A stretch of DNA of 64,000 nt from Neoceratodus forsteri (Eukaryota > Chordata > Ceratodontiformes > Ceratodontidae): contig CM057454.1 of the NCBI GenBank assembly GCA_016271365.2, forward strand, positions 458,829,501-458,893,500. Reading direction: 5' to 3'. Below are positions 23,800 through 35,917 of the stretch, one piece after another (positions within the stretch are counted from its first letter, which is position 1; every line of letters starts with the position of its first letter). Position numbers and translations under genes: made by a program. The notes under the pieces are model-generated. The model did no database searches. It saw only the letters and a list, made by a program, of their open reading frames with translations, and was not told the origin of the DNA.

Positions 23800-26300
23800 T
23801 CTGGTAGGTGTGCACTTGCAGCATGTAAGAATGAATTTGTAGTTGTTAGTTTGTGATAACATTTAAACTCTATGTTACTGTTGATGTTATTTATTGAAAT
23901 GGTAAGATTCAGAAAGTTAATTGTTTTTTTTTGTTGGAACATTGGAACAGTGTGTGAATTTTAGGTTTAGGTTATTGTCATTGAGTCAAGTTATAAATTC
24001 TCCAATGGATTCAATGCCACCTTTCCAAATACAGAGCGCATCGTTAATAAACCTAAACCAGTACTGTATCTTATTGATAAAGGGATTTTTTTCACTGTTT
24101 AATACAAGATCCTCCTCCCATTTTCTCAAAAACAAATTCGCATAGCTGGGACATAGACACCCCCATAGTTGTGCTGTATTTCTGGAGATAGCATTGCCCC
24201 CAAACTCAAAGTAATAGTGCTTTAGCACAAATTCAAGCCCCTGTAAAATGAATTCTGTTGGAAAATGATCTGCGTTGCCTTGCTTTTTTAGAAAGTACTC
24301 AATGGCTGGCAGTCCCTGATGATGCTGGATGGAAGTATATAGTGCTTCCACATCAATTGATAGCCAAACATACTCATGCTCTCTTTTCAATGTTTCCAGC
24401 TTTCTTAATAGATATTTGCTATCTTTTATGTAGGGTCCTAGGCTCAAAACATTATGCTAAAGAAAAAAATCAATAAACTTTCCTAATTTTTCAGTAATAG
24501 AATTATTGTCAGAAACAATCGAGTGACCTGGTGGATCAGTGCTATTTTTTGGTATTTTTGGGAGCACATAAAAAACAGGAATTACTGGATACTCCTGCCA
24601 AATATATTGATATTCAGCTTCCAAGATTTCTCCTTTCTTAACAGCATCAGTGAGTAATGTGTGCAATTCCCTTTTGAAATTGTTTGTTGGATCAGATTGA
24701 AGCTGGCAATAATTTTCTTTATTGTTTAATAAGTGCATGATCATGTTCCTATAATGATTAACTTTCAAAATCACAATATTTCCACCTTTCTCAGCTTGTT
24801 TGATAACAGTTTCAGATTTCTTGGTAAGCTCATCAAGTGCAGTATGTTCATTTCTTGGCAGGTTAAAATACTTTGGTGCTGAGTTTTCTGCTAGTAAATC
24901 CTTTACCTATTTGCACACTGTTTTTTCATATGTTATACTGCCATTGTTATATATTCTAGGGCAAAACTGATTTAGATTTGAACTTGTTTTTTTCTTAATT
25001 TAGCCAAATGTCTATTAGCTGAAAGCATGCCATTATTAGTGGCATCAAGTGAGGTCAAGGGGTCACCCACAACATTTTCATCTAGCAAGGACTGTAATGC
25101 TTCTATGTCTGGGATGGGGGTGCTATCATCATTAGAGTCACAAATGTCCCCTGAAACAATTTCTGCTTGTATGGAAAACAAGTCTTCCTGTGAAAAACCC
25201 AATGTGTAAGCACTGTAATCAGTTTGTTACCTGGTTTCTATTAAAGGATTCCTATCAGCCGATTGCAGCTGAGGTATTGCCATGGTTTCTATCAAGAAAT
25301 CTATGTCCTCTCTAATGGATATATTTTGCTCTACAATATCAGAAAAACCCATTATGACATCTTGTGTAATTGTCTGTTGTTGCTGAAAGAATAACTTCAA
25401 TTTCAACTTTCTAAAGAACTTGTAAAGATCAACAAAAATGTAAAAGTTGTTTATAGGAGGGGTGAGGATAAAAGAGAAGCCTTTCTTCAGTACTGATACC
25501 TGAAATGGTGTTAATACAGTCTTGGATAGGTTTATGACCTGTAGCTGATGTCATTTCTTCATGCTCTCAGTGACCTCCCGTTGTTTCCTATTTCTTCCTC
25601 CTCTGTGTCCCCTCCTTGTCTTATGTCTTCTCCAGCCTTTGATGTTTTCTTTGATTGTCCTTTGGCTAAAAAATGACCCTGATTATTTTTTTTGTGTTGA
25701 TTGGAGTTTTGGTCCCTGCACCCTTTGCATCCTTGGTTCCTGTTGCTTCTATTGCTCTTTCTGGTCTGACTTTCAAAATGAACACAGGTCCTCCCATGGC
25801 TTGCTGACCTCTTACTGGGACCATTGGACGATATTTCCTTTTTTGTAATTGCCTCAGTCTCTCTCAAGTTTGATATGTTTTCTTTTAACAATTACAGCTT
25901 CATATTTACTCAGCTTTTGTTGTAGTTCTACATTAAAATCTTCGACAGTGAGTTACTTTTGAATTCTACCACTTTTTATTTGGCAGTCTTTAGTTTGACT
26001 AAGAGCTCTTCATATTTTACAGTGTCATTCTTTATAATGAGCTCAGTGAAGATTTTTGAGCACTGGCATGCAACTTTTAACCAGTCATCCTTGAACTGAA
26101 ACTCTTCAATACCACTTGATGACAGCACTGTAATTCAGTCTACGTGGAGCTTGCTCATGAGACCGGTACTCCTCGAGTGTTGAAATATTAAACGATAAGT
26201 CAATTTCTTTTAGCAAAAGTGTCTCCAGGTCTACAAAGGCAGCTTTAATTGAATCCTGTTCAGTATTAGTAAATTCAGCGTTTACCTCATTTAGGTTGAG
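23800..26300 (-). pseudogene. PLE reverse transcriptase and N-terminal region
   Basis: PLE RTs resemble telomerase more than LINE RTs. Read on the minus strand: a charged, basic N-terminal part (25891-25559); VVNLSKTVLTPFQVSVLKK-like then FSFILTPP-like (about 25530-25430), the start of the conserved region; ADRNPLIETR and LSANRHLAKL; PVIPVFYVLPKIPKN and FIDFFL (24600-24457); VWLSIDVEALYTSI (24370); SYANLFLRKWEEDLVL (24110); WFRFINDALCIW (24040), the catalytic box; and NFLNLTISINN plus ATTNSFLHAASAH-like (23920-23810). The catalytic RFIDD reads RFIND, so the first aspartate is lost. Several frames are used; the copy is dead. Confidence 0.88.
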
Positions 26301-26624
26301 TTTTTCTCAGCGCGTCTCCTCTGTGACTCCAAATTCTTAGTATTTTCCTAACTGTAGCCCCGTTCTCGTTCTTTCTTCTGCAGAGTTCCAGCTTGACTCA
26401 TAGTACACTTTGATAAATTCCAAATAAAAATATAAGGCTGAAGTACAGAGCTATAGTCCGTACAGTACAAAATGCTGTCTTTTAAGCCCTTAATGCTTTA
26501 ACACTGTAATGCTTTGGCACTTTTCTGGTCAGCAAAAAAACACTGGAGCCAAAATCTCAAAAGGAATAGCGTCCTCAACCCAGCAGTCCGGCAGTGCTCA
26601 CTGTGAAGGAACGGCAGGCCCAAA

Positions 26625-27060
26625 ACACAAAATCCAGCAAGGAAGTAGTGGCACACAGAAACTTGTAGTGATGTTTAAGCAGCAACAGCCATTTATTAAA
26701 GTAGAATTTAACAAATACAGAGACAGTTTCCAAACAGTAATACTGCAGGCTAACAATGTAACCCCAGCCCTTCGATTCAAATGGAGTCTTTCTCAGGGCG
26801 TGTGGCTAGTGGGATCACTTTTCATTTATATCATCAATTGCATTACTATTCATTACTAAGAGGTGGAGTTTCAAACAACCAAAAGTTTTTTAAATTAATG
26901 GCAAAGGAACAAGTGTAAAACATTGAATACAAAAAGAGTCCTCACCCTAAATGACCACTATATTCAACTGATTCCCAATTGTTTTATAACATTTTTTTCA
27001 CTTTTTTTAAGCATTTTGCTATTTTTAAGAGAGGCAGCTAGAAACCGCTGATCAAGTGAA
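26625..27060 (-). repeat. PLE terminal repeat, left arm
   Basis: Starts caggcccaaaacacaaaatc and continues gtagtggcacaca, tttaagcagcaacagccattt, cagtaatactgcaggctaac. Its first 200 bases are the reverse complement of 27180-27395. The minus strand at 26758-26812 has a hammerhead-like core CTGAGAA, helix gactc/gaatc-type, GAA. Confidence 0.8.
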
Positions 27061-27179
27061 AGGGTTGTATTAAAGGCATGTCCAACATTAAAATGTTAAA
27101 AATAATGGCTTAAAATGTATAGAAATGTCAACAATGCTCATAATGCTAGTGCATATACTAATCCAATGTGTGTGAAAAT

Positions 27180-27395
27180 AGTGGTTGAAACATGTGATCC
27201 TACTAGCCACACTCCCTGAGGAGGACTCAGTTTGAGTCAAAGTGCTAGGGTAACATTGTTAGCCTGCAGTATTACTGTTTTGAAAATGTGGCTGTATTTG
27301 TTAAATTCTGCTTTAATAAATGACTATTGCTGCTTAAACGCCTCTACAAGTTTCTGTGTGCCACTACTTCTTTTGTGTTTTGGGCCTGCTGCTCC
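27180..27395 (+). repeat. PLE terminal repeat, right arm (inverted)
   Basis: The mirror copy of 26625-26830, containing taatactgttttgaaaatgt-type sequence, ctgctttaataaatgac and gtgtgccactacttc. At 27214-27250 it carries CTGAGGA, helix gactc/gagtc around agttt, then AAA where the core expects GAA. Adjacent 27090-27180 matches 3250-3370 inverted. Confidence 0.8.
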
Positions 27396-27689
27396 TTCGT
27401 AGTGAGCACCTCCCGACAGCTGGGTCACAGACATTTCCTCTTTGAAACTTGAGAATTTTATAAGTACCTGGTGCCTTGCCCAATTTAAAGGAAGAAATAC
27501 AGTAGCTTATAAAACATCATCTTTGGAGAAAATTATATGTATACCAGAGTATTCTACAATACTACAAAGTATAGTGTGCTCCTCATGAATATAAAAGAAA
27601 ACACATTACCAATAGTGATTTAGCCAAACATCTGATGAACTCTAACCTTTCAACCCCTTACTGGAGTCATTAACCCCTTCAGCTACCGG

Positions 27690-28055
27690 ATTCCAAAATG
27701 TCACAGTATCTGTAGTGCTTTACATTGTCAATGGGATTCATTACTGATGGTTGATGTGCACTCCTACTAGGGGAAATGGCACAGCCCAAGGTTGTAATCA
27801 GCAGCAGAATCCTGGGTGCCTGAACATTCCAAACAGCAGCAACTCTCCAGTCTTTGCTGTGCCATTGAACGAGAAACAACTTAAAAATTTCTCTGAAGAA
27901 GAAAAAGACTTTCTGACTTTCTAACTTTTGATGATGCAATTCTGCATAGCAGATTTGGCCTACCTGGAGACAGGGAGTACCCTTACATTTAAAATTGTGC
28001 CTGTTAAGCTGTGTCTTTCAAATTGGTTAACCTTCCCTTTTTCCCCATTTCCACT
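27690..28055 (+). repeat. DIRS terminal repeat
   Basis: Contains gtcaatgggattcattactg, ggggaaatggcacagcccaa, gctgtgccattgaacgag and gtgcctgttaagctgtgtc. Related copies occur at 11.24-11.87 kb and 44.22-44.56 kb (plus) and 46.14-46.33 kb (inverted), so it is a dispersed terminal repeat. Assignment to DIRS rests on its position just ahead of the gag-like region. Confidence 0.6.
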
Positions 28056-29010
28056 GCCTGTACTTGGATTGGGGGTAACATCTGTAGCAATAGTTCAGGG
28101 GTGTATTTTTTTTAGCAGGTCTCTGATTTTCCTCATAAAAAAGGTGCCTTGGGTAAATACCTGTTTTTGGTGTTTTGGTTTAGGGTGTTTCCTGTGGTCT
28201 CCCTTCCACCTTTTGGGCATCATCTCCCACCCCCAGTCTCAAAGAGTGACTCTTGTATGTGATTTTTTTCCTGTCAGGTGTTTTTTTTGTGCAGTCACAG
28301 TTTGAAGGGACATTGCCCCTCTAATTTTCCTCAGCTTGGATGTAAAACCAAAACAGACAGACAAGGAGGGTGAGCAACTTAGACTTTGGGAAGGATCAGG
28401 ATCTTTTTTACAAGGCTTTTGTGGGCATCTGTTGCCACAGGTTGTGTTGCAGTTTTCTCAACTACTCCATTGAGCTGTGTGGCTTCTAGCTGTTTTTTCC
28501 CCCCTGAGACCCATCCATTGGGCACATGCTTTTTCTTGTCAGAGGCTTCCTACAGCCTCAGCATGCCTTTTGCACATCTGTGCTTGGGTGCACGCCCCCC
28601 TCTGATGTGCCAACGTCACATTCAGTGTTGTGACATCATGCATATGCACTTTCATGAGAGCGTGCATGTACCTGCACCTTTCTAGTGCTAGACATGGTGG
28701 CTCTGCTGTCCTTGTAGTTTCATCCTGACTGGCTGAACATGATCAGTCTCATTTCAGCTGGCTCAGCTGGTAGGAGCATTTTATTCTGATTTATGTCTTT
28801 TTCCCCCACAATCCAAGCTGGGGATGGCAGCAGTATACTTCTTTAACAAGTATTGTAAACTTAATTCTGCAGTTTGGGCATCTTCAGGACTAGTGTTTTG
28901 GCACCATGGTTTATCGGAGACCTCTAGTTTTCAAACAATGTAAGACATGAAAAGGTGTAATGTGACCTTCTCCTCTGGGTTTCTATTGCCCCCATTGTGT
29001 TACTCAAGCT
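28056..29010 (+). other. Leader between DIRS repeat and gag-like region
   Basis: No conserved protein motif was recognised. Pyrimidine-rich runs are frequent. It probably contains the 5' untranslated or poorly conserved N-terminal part of the DIRS element, by position only. Confidence 0.4.
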
Positions 29011-30250
29011 AATATGTCTGTTACAGTTCCCCCCAATCAGAACTCTGACTTGGGGGATGCACCTGATGTACCAGCTGGCAGTGAAAAAGCAGAATTGTGT
29101 AAATCTTTGTTGTTGCTCTTTGGAGAGCTTTTGGGTCCCGATGTTCCACAGGACATCCCATCAGACACACCTGACCTCAAACTGGGCCCCTCAGGTTGGA
29201 GGGGCCCACACAGGCACATGAGGTGCACTAGAGCAGTACAAGGCTGCTAATATGGTTCTGCAGGCAGACCCCAACCCTGACCATACAGAGAGTCAGGATG
29301 AGGATATCAGGGATCTTTGGGAAAATCCTGACCCAAAGAAGTAACATGATGATGATGATGATGATGATGACGAACCCTCTGTGGAGGAGGAAGAAGAGGA
29401 AAGGGAGTGGGCAGAGCTGAAGAGGAGGATTCCTATCCCTCCACTGTTTGATACCAAATCTTCATCTTATCTGATAACTGAGGCTTGTAGGATATTACAG
29501 CTGAAGGAGGTGCAATCTATGGAGGCGTTAGATGTAAATCCTATCCTGTACATGTCCTCCTCCATTCCAAAGTGTTTTCTCAACTTCAGTTACTGTGACC
29601 AGATTATTGATCAAGAATGTAGAAGTGTGGAGCAAAGAAAATATCTGCCGAAACCTAAGGTATGGTGTTTCCCTTCTTTTGGAAGAAAATATATGCAAGT
29701 GGGAAACCCCTTCTCTTGCAGATAAGGCTATACATAATTCCATTAGACACACTACAATTCCTATTGAAAGGTCCTTGGCCTTAATGGATTTGCATGACAA
29801 GCAAATGGATGCTTTATGCAAAACAGCCTTTGCCTCCAACGGCGCAAACCTCTGCACCTCCTATGCCTCCTTTATTGTTGGCAGAGCCTTAAACTTGTGG
29901 GTTATGACCCTGGGCAACTTTGTTCCCCCCGATTCAGAGGGGAAACATTTTGCAGTTGGTATCCATAGCCTCCACCTTCTTAGGGGATGCCATGGTGGAG
30001 AACTTATGGATGTTGTCTGCTCCACTTATCACATTGTGTCAGCTATGTGAGATGTGTGGCTTCGGAATTGGGTCAGTGGTCAAGGTTTGATGACTAAACT
30101 GTTTAACTTAGCCTTTGAGGGAGGCTTGTTGTTTGCTTCCAGCCTGGATGATATTTTGAATTATATCCAGGATAGAAAGGGCCACCTTTCTGTGTCAAAA
30201 CAACAGCAAAAGGCTGGTTCAACTCCAAAAGGTCAAGGAGGTGGCTGACA
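29011..30250 (+). pseudogene. DIRS gag-like region
   Basis: A chain of plus-strand frames encodes an acidic N-terminal part (a (gat)n tract at 29347-29370 gives a run of Asp, followed by EEEEEEREW), then a helical region (SLADKAIHNSIRHTTIPIE, LMDLHDKQMDALCKTAFAS) and a glutamine/glycine-rich end (SKQQQKAGSTPKGQGGG). DIRS gag proteins share the pattern of acidic head, helical capsid-like core with L.DP.DKK.D-type motif, and basic/Gly-rich tail. Frameshifts occur near 29640-29720 and 30050. Identification rests mainly on position before the RT and this pattern. Confidence 0.65.
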
Positions 30251-32512
30251 GAGGTAGTATTGAGGAAGTTTTTGTCCCTTTTGGAACTTTGGGAACCAGA
30301 GGAGTAAAGGAGTCTATTCTAGTTTCAAGAGCAATAGTAGCAGAGGAGCCCTTGCCCAAAGATGCAATGGAGGCCCAGGGTGAAAAGCGGGCACCTCACA
30401 GTGAGGGTACATGAGCCCATCTCTACCTCCTTACCCTTGGTGGAGGACTGGACAATTTTTATACAAGATGGGCCCAGGTAACATTGGATGCTTGGGTTAT
30501 GTAAATTCTGGCTTAAGTGTAAGCACCTCCCACTTCCTTGTCTAGAGGTATATTGTAATGGTAAAGGTTGTGGGGAAAGGGGGGCACTGTGCAGACAAGA
30601 AAACAACAGTCCAGAAATAATACAAGAAAAATAGTACCTGATTCTCTATGGGTGTAGTTGGTGATGGATTGGTTCCATCATGGTGCCCACTGACCTTCAG
30701 GGTGCTGAGATGGTATTTTGGGGGGATGAAGACCACTTACCTTTCTCCTGCCTGGCCTTGCCCACTTCACACCAAGGCCTTTTTAGTCAGCATTCATTAG
30801 GCAGGCCTCTCAATGTCTTCCTAGGTGGTTCTTTGGTCCCCGCTCCTCCGGATGCCACCCTGGAACACACTGGAGACATGGCTATGGAGGCAACTTTTTT
30901 AGCAGCAAAATAGTTCTCTTCAAATACAAGAGGCAAACACTAGAATTGCAGAAAACAGGGAATCCCATTTAATGAAAAGTTAAAATGAACAGAGAACAGT
31001 CACTCCATGAAGCAGTAAGGCACAAACAGATTGTTCAGGACTGGGTGGTCACATCAGAAGCTCACAAGTCACTTCTGAAAAAAGGGGTCATATTAGAAGC
31101 TGAAAGGTATTCTGGACAGAGGGGTCCACTTAGAAACTTGCAACAGTACTATCGACCCAGGGGTCATATTATGCACAAGATATACAGGTGGTCAGAGAAT
31201 CCAAACACAGTCGGAAAACTCAAGGCTGAATAAGACCCCCACACAGCAGGCTGCATTAAATATCTGTCTCCCATCATTCATACTTTCTTACCAGGAGCTC
31301 AGACCTCCAGGGGGTGCCCAGCACACTTACAGGCCCCCTCACCTTCCACTACTCCTGCACAGCTTTACTTTGGGTTACTGCCTCCTTGAGCTAATGTGGT
31401 TGCCCTTTTTCCACCGGAATGGTAAGCCACAAATGACAAGGCCAGGAGTAAGACCCTTCAAACACAGTCCATCAACAATCACTGATGCAATGCCCAATCT
31501 GAGCATCACAGGTGGTTCTTCTTAGTGATCCTGAAGACTTGGGTAAATCCCTCATGCAGTGATCCCAATCCAGAATGGCTTCATTTGTGGGGCTCAGTTG
31601 AATTGCCATGAGAAATCAGAACACAGCGTGCCACTCTGCCTCCTGCCACAGCGACCAACCCACAAGTCTCCTCCTGCCTCCTCTGGACACATATCTCATG
31701 GACCTCCTCTGCATGCAGCAGCCCCCTCATCCAGATGACCCTGAGACCGACTGCCACCTTGGTCCCAGCACAATCTGGTCATGTCACCATCAGATTGAGC
31801 ACCCAGATCCCCTTGGACATTTCTGGTCCAGTCACAAGCCTTTATACCTGACTCCATGCTGCACTCCTCCAAGGATTTGGCATTACCTCTGGGGGACTCC
31901 CCTCACCTCATGTCTCCTTCATCCAGCAGGCAAGCAATTTCTTCAGTCCCTCAAGGAGACTAGAGATGCAGTGAATTTAAATTCCGCCAGCGAAGTGTCC
32001 GTGAAGTGGGCACTTCACATTGCCACTCCACTACATGGAGTGGGCAATGCAAAGTGCTCACTCTGCCTTGTCATTACCACTTCACGTTAAGGCGGAATGA
32101 CAACGTGAAGTAAGGTGAAGTTGTTGTTTTCAATGGACTTCACCATGCTCTTTAGCCATAGCCAGGCAGGAAAAAGAAGGAAGTGAGTCATACAAGCAGA
32201 CACTTTCACTTTCTCCTATGCAGACGGAGACAGAGAGAGAGAGAAAGGAGTGTGTTGTTTTGTCACTGCTGAGACTTGGAGATCAGAGCGAGGAGGAGAT
32301 TTAAACTTTGATTTAGCCCCAACAGCTTTTCTAAAAGCTACATTTTTTTTGTCTTTTCTGTACTCCTTATTTACTTAATTTGTTCATTCTGTAAATGTAT
32401 TTCTCTTACCTTTATAAGTAGTTAGTTGTTTGTCTGTGTCTGTGTGACTGTGTGTGTGTTGTGTGACAGTGTAAGTAGTCATTGCTCAGACTGAGGGAGC
32501 ACAATAGGAGAG

Positions 32513-33381
32513 ATGGATCATGGTCCATGGAAGGAGGGAATGTCTAGGGCTGGGGCAGCTCTGGCAGAGTGTGGTACTGGAAGGCATCGTACCGTGTGCA
32601 TGCATAGGGAGCATGGCTGCCAGTTCCTGTTGGACCGATTGAAAATTCTGAGTGTCCTCCCCCCGGAAGCAGGACGAACACCACCTCCTGAGTCTGAGGC
32701 AGTTGAACCACCACCACCACCACCACGTCCAGCACCAGCTCCAGCACCAGATCCTCTGGAGCAGGATGTGCCTGTATCCCCGGGCCCAGGTGTGGATCCC
32801 AACCCTGCTGAGCACCATGACCAGCTGGCTGCCAGTTCATATGGCCCTACCCTTCCTGTGCCTGTTCCTCCCTGCACCTCTATTGTTTGGCAGTTTTTTG
32901 ACTGTGTCAGGGGAAACAGCAGCATGGTCAGGTGCCACCTATGTGAGGTGGAGGTGCACTGTGGCCCCTGGGGGGCTCACCTGGGGACTGGGGCCAATGC
33001 ACCCATATGCTCAATCACCAGCAGTTGAAGTGGCAGGCTGCCACAGAATGGGCCATGCCTGCACCTGCTGGCCCTTCTGTGGTAGAGGGTGCAGCTGTGC
33101 ATGGCGATGGCCCTAAGAAGAAGAGGGCCAGAGCAGCACCTGCTGCTCCACCAGCACCCAAACCACCACCACCATCACCAGCAGGTCAGCCTGTAGAACA
33201 TCTGGACCCCAGAGAACTGCGTGTAATGCAGGCTAACTTGGCAGTTCTCTGGAGTGCTGTCGAGGAGAACAATGAGAGGGTGAGAGCTGTCGAGCAGTGG
33301 CTGGATCATGTAGAGGGACATCAGTTGCAAATTACATCCATGCTGGAACTGCTGCAGCATCACCATGGGATCCCACATTAG
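32513..33381 (+). pseudogene. BED-finger, proline-rich, coiled-coil protein in hAT element
   Basis: The frame starts with ATG at 32513 and runs 171 codons. It has a basic/His head, a proline-rich stretch (EPPPPPPRPAPAPAPDP, residues about 63-80), then SIVWQFFDC and VRCHLCEVEVHCG (about 126-152). This W..FF...V.C.LC..V pattern is the first half of a BED zinc finger. The second half, TH..NH, is read only in another frame from about 32998, implying a one-base shift. That frame continues with PKKKRARAAP (nuclear-localisation-like), a second Pro-rich linker, and a predicted coiled coil (LWSAVEENNERVRAVEQWLD, then LQITSMLELLQHHHG) to the stop at 33381. BED fingers bind DNA in hAT transposases. Here no transposase domain follows, so an accessory DNA-binding role is inference. 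Confidence 0.6.
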
Positions 33382-33699
33382 TTTTTTTTCCTCACACCAT
33401 GTGCCCCCCCACACCTTCCTTGCTGTGTTATAAAATGTATTCCTCCACCATCCCTGACCCTTGTATGTAATTATGCCCTTTTTTTGTTGTCTTCCATATG
33501 CATGGCACTTTGTATTCTGGCCCCCTTTCCTTCTCTTAAGTGTTGTGTGTGTGTGTGTGCACTGTTTTGGTGCCTCATTAATGTTTACTTTCTGTCGTGG
33601 AGTGTTTGTGGAAAAGCAGACCGAGCAGTGCAAGTATACTGTGCTAAACTGCATGTGTGCGTCAGTCTTCTTTCCTATCTGTGTATATAGTGCAGACAC

Positions 33700-34520
33700 T
33701 GTCCAACTCCCAGACTTAAAAACACTTATTAATGAGTACAATGGTGGGGTGGTGAAGCCTGGAGAGATACTACAAAAACAGACTTTACAATACATCCAAG
33801 TAACTAGTAAAAAAATGAATGTGATTCATGATGTGATCGTGAATCGTGATTTGTGACTGCAGTTGTGACCGTGATGATGAAGAACATGATTTGGTGTCGA
33901 AGGTGTGAGATAACCAATATGGAACTGTATAAACACGAATGCCTATGGCTGTACTTCCCCATGAGCTGTAGCACAAAACTCCCTGACTTAAAAACACTTA
34001 TTAATGAGTTCAATGGTGGGGTGGTGAAGCTAGAAAGATACTACAAAACAGGCTTACAATACATGCAAGTTCCTTGTAAAAAAATGAATGTTGTGATTCG
34101 TGACGTGATTGTGAATTGTGATTTGTGACTGCATTTGTGACCATGATAATGAAGAACATGATTCAGTGTCGATGGTGTGAGATAATCAATATGGAACTGT
34201 ACTGGGAATGTGAGTGCCTATGGCTGTACTTCCCCGATGAGCTGTAGCACAAAACTCCCTGACTTAAAAACATTCGTTAATGAGTACAATGGTAGGTTGG
34301 TGAAGCCTGGAGACATACTATACTACAAAACAGGCTTACAATACATCCAAGTAACTAGTAAAAAAAATTATGTTGTGATTCGTGACGTGATCATGAATCG
34401 AGATTTGTGACCGTGATGACGAAGAACGTGATTTGTATCACGAGTGACTCGTGAACGTGATGATGGTCCTGACTTAAAAACGCATATTAATGAGTATAAT
34501 GTTCATGCAGAATTATGCAC
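33700..34520 (+). repeat. Tandem array inside hAT element, unit about 274 bp
   Basis: gacttaaaaacac(t) starts occur at 33713, 33985, 34261 and 34471, giving two full intervals of 272 and 276 bases and a shortened third of 210. Each unit has ttaatgagt.caatggt, acaaaacaggcttacaatac, then a cluster of cgtga / tgtga pentamers (gattcgtgacgtgatcgtga). The same frame in three units spells LPDLKT..NE and DVI.N.DL, but each ends in a stop, so coding is unlikely. The cgtga clusters resemble the ttcacg motifs near the element ends. Confidence 0.85.
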
Positions 34521-35917
34521 CACACCAGTCCAGTACTCTGAAGGGAAGCCAAAGAAACAACTGTGACTTAAGTTACAGATGGAGATTGGGCCCTAAAGAG
34601 ATGCAAATGCACAGACAGATTAAGATTGTGCTGTGCACTTAAGAGATGCAGATGCAAAGGCACAACACCTAACCAGTGCTCACCATCAGAAATACAAATC
34701 TGGAAAAGAATACCTTTGCCGGTTGGGGCAGGCTGCGGGGGGAGGGGGCAGTGTACTTCACTGCTGCAGTAACAGTCACTAGTACTAGTACCAGTAAAGA
34801 TAGCACAAAGAAGTACAAAAATCACACAGCTGCAGTGGATAGCAGGCGCACATTGCTGAAATTACTATGTGGCACAATAAAAGGTGTCTGATTTGATGAC
34901 ACACATCACATACATACTCACACACACACTAAGTAATGCGTAGAACATTGAAAGCTTCAGTAATATAACCACATATTTTAAACAAACTAAAATTATGCAC
35001 TGCTGCACCACAACAATCAGCAAAAAATGGCAAGAATTATTGAAAATATTACTGTGTGTACATTAACAGTTGCTGTATACAAGAAATATATCACTGAAAC
35101 AGAAAGAACTCTCTTTTTCTGCAAGTTAATCTACCCACACCACAAATACGCCCTTCCCCCAAAGCACATTTTCACTGTCTCTTACTACACAGACTCAATG
35201 TTGTACATTAACATTCAAAATCTACACACAAACAATAAATGCTTGATGATATGAGCACAGGAGGGTTTCCTACAATCGATGAACTAAAGTTTGAGAAAAA
35301 AAATTACTCAAAAAGGCTTTTAGAAGGTTTGAATCACAGAGAGCTCTCGGAGCAGACTGTCTCCTACAGCTTCCTACACACTACCCCAACTGAGGCTGTG
35401 CAGAACAATATAGAGCCCATGTGACCTGAAATCCCATGAATCACTGCAATAATCACCTTTGGAGCTCAAAAACAAGGTGAAGTGAGGCGAAGTACATTGC
35501 TTTCAATGTACTTCATCTTAAGAGTTGGTGGAGTAGTGGTTTGGGAAGGCGGAGTAATGCAAAGTCATTGTTTTCAATGGACTTCGCGTCACCCATTATA
35601 ATGCCAAGTACTCCACTTCGCGTTGCAGGGCACTCCATGAATTCGCTTTCGCTTCACACTTCACGTTGTGGAGTGAATTGGGGCCACTTCGCCCATCTCT
35701 AAAGGAGACTACTTTGAACCTGTAGCCCTAAAGATGAGGGCTTCCTGAAACTGGCAGTCACCACGTCCTTTCCTCCTACTGCAGCACCAACTCTTTAGCA
35801 AAGGCAGGAACAAGCACAGCCGCATGGCCGCATGGCTGAGTGAGCAAATGCTGTGCTCCAACCTGCTCCTCGCACCCCCTCATGAACAAATCTATCCTCC
35901 TCCTCTGCTGTACACTC

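Larger units (their letters stand above)
23798..27395 (-). mobile_element. Penelope-like element with inverted terminal repeats
   Basis: The minus strand carries a PLE: two terminal repeats in opposite orientation at 26625-27395, then N-terminal and RT coding traces from about 26300 down to 23798. The GIY-YIG part is missing because the coding trace stops exactly at the (att)n tail of the L2 at 23797. Inverted or tandem terminal repeats are a known PLE trait, produced by their unusual replication. The same family is represented by the terminal repeat at 2.6-3.4 kb. Confidence 0.85.
31961..35701 (+). mobile_element. hAT-type DNA transposon with 8-bp target duplication
   Basis: The perfect 8-base repeat aaggagac flanks it at 31953-31960 and 35702-35709. 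Ends are TAGAGATG...CATCTCTA, and the inner end sequence GGCGAAGTGG/..CGAAGTG is shared in diverged form. An 8-base duplication plus TAGAGATG-type ends is the hAT pattern. Subterminal sequence on both sides is full of cacttcacgtt / aagtccattgaaaacaatg motifs, including a perfect hairpin gaagtacattg/caatgtacttc at 35488-35513. The body has one recognisable gene (BED-finger protein, 32513-33381) and a tandem array. No hAT transposase catalytic or dimerisation block was seen, so it is probably non-autonomous. Confidence 0.85.

Noticed and set aside
32652..32925. Long proline/glycine-rich frames on both strands in the hAT ORF region, e.g. a minus-strand frame with GAGAGAGRGGGGGG
   Set aside because: They are antisense or shifted readings of the Pro-rich (ccaccacc) tract. 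Only the frame that carries the BED finger shows a domain.
33713..34410. Protein repeat LPDLKT..NE ... DVI.N.DL in the tandem array
   Set aside because: Each unit ends in a stop, units differ by indels, and no start or longer frame links them. Similarity follows from DNA duplication.
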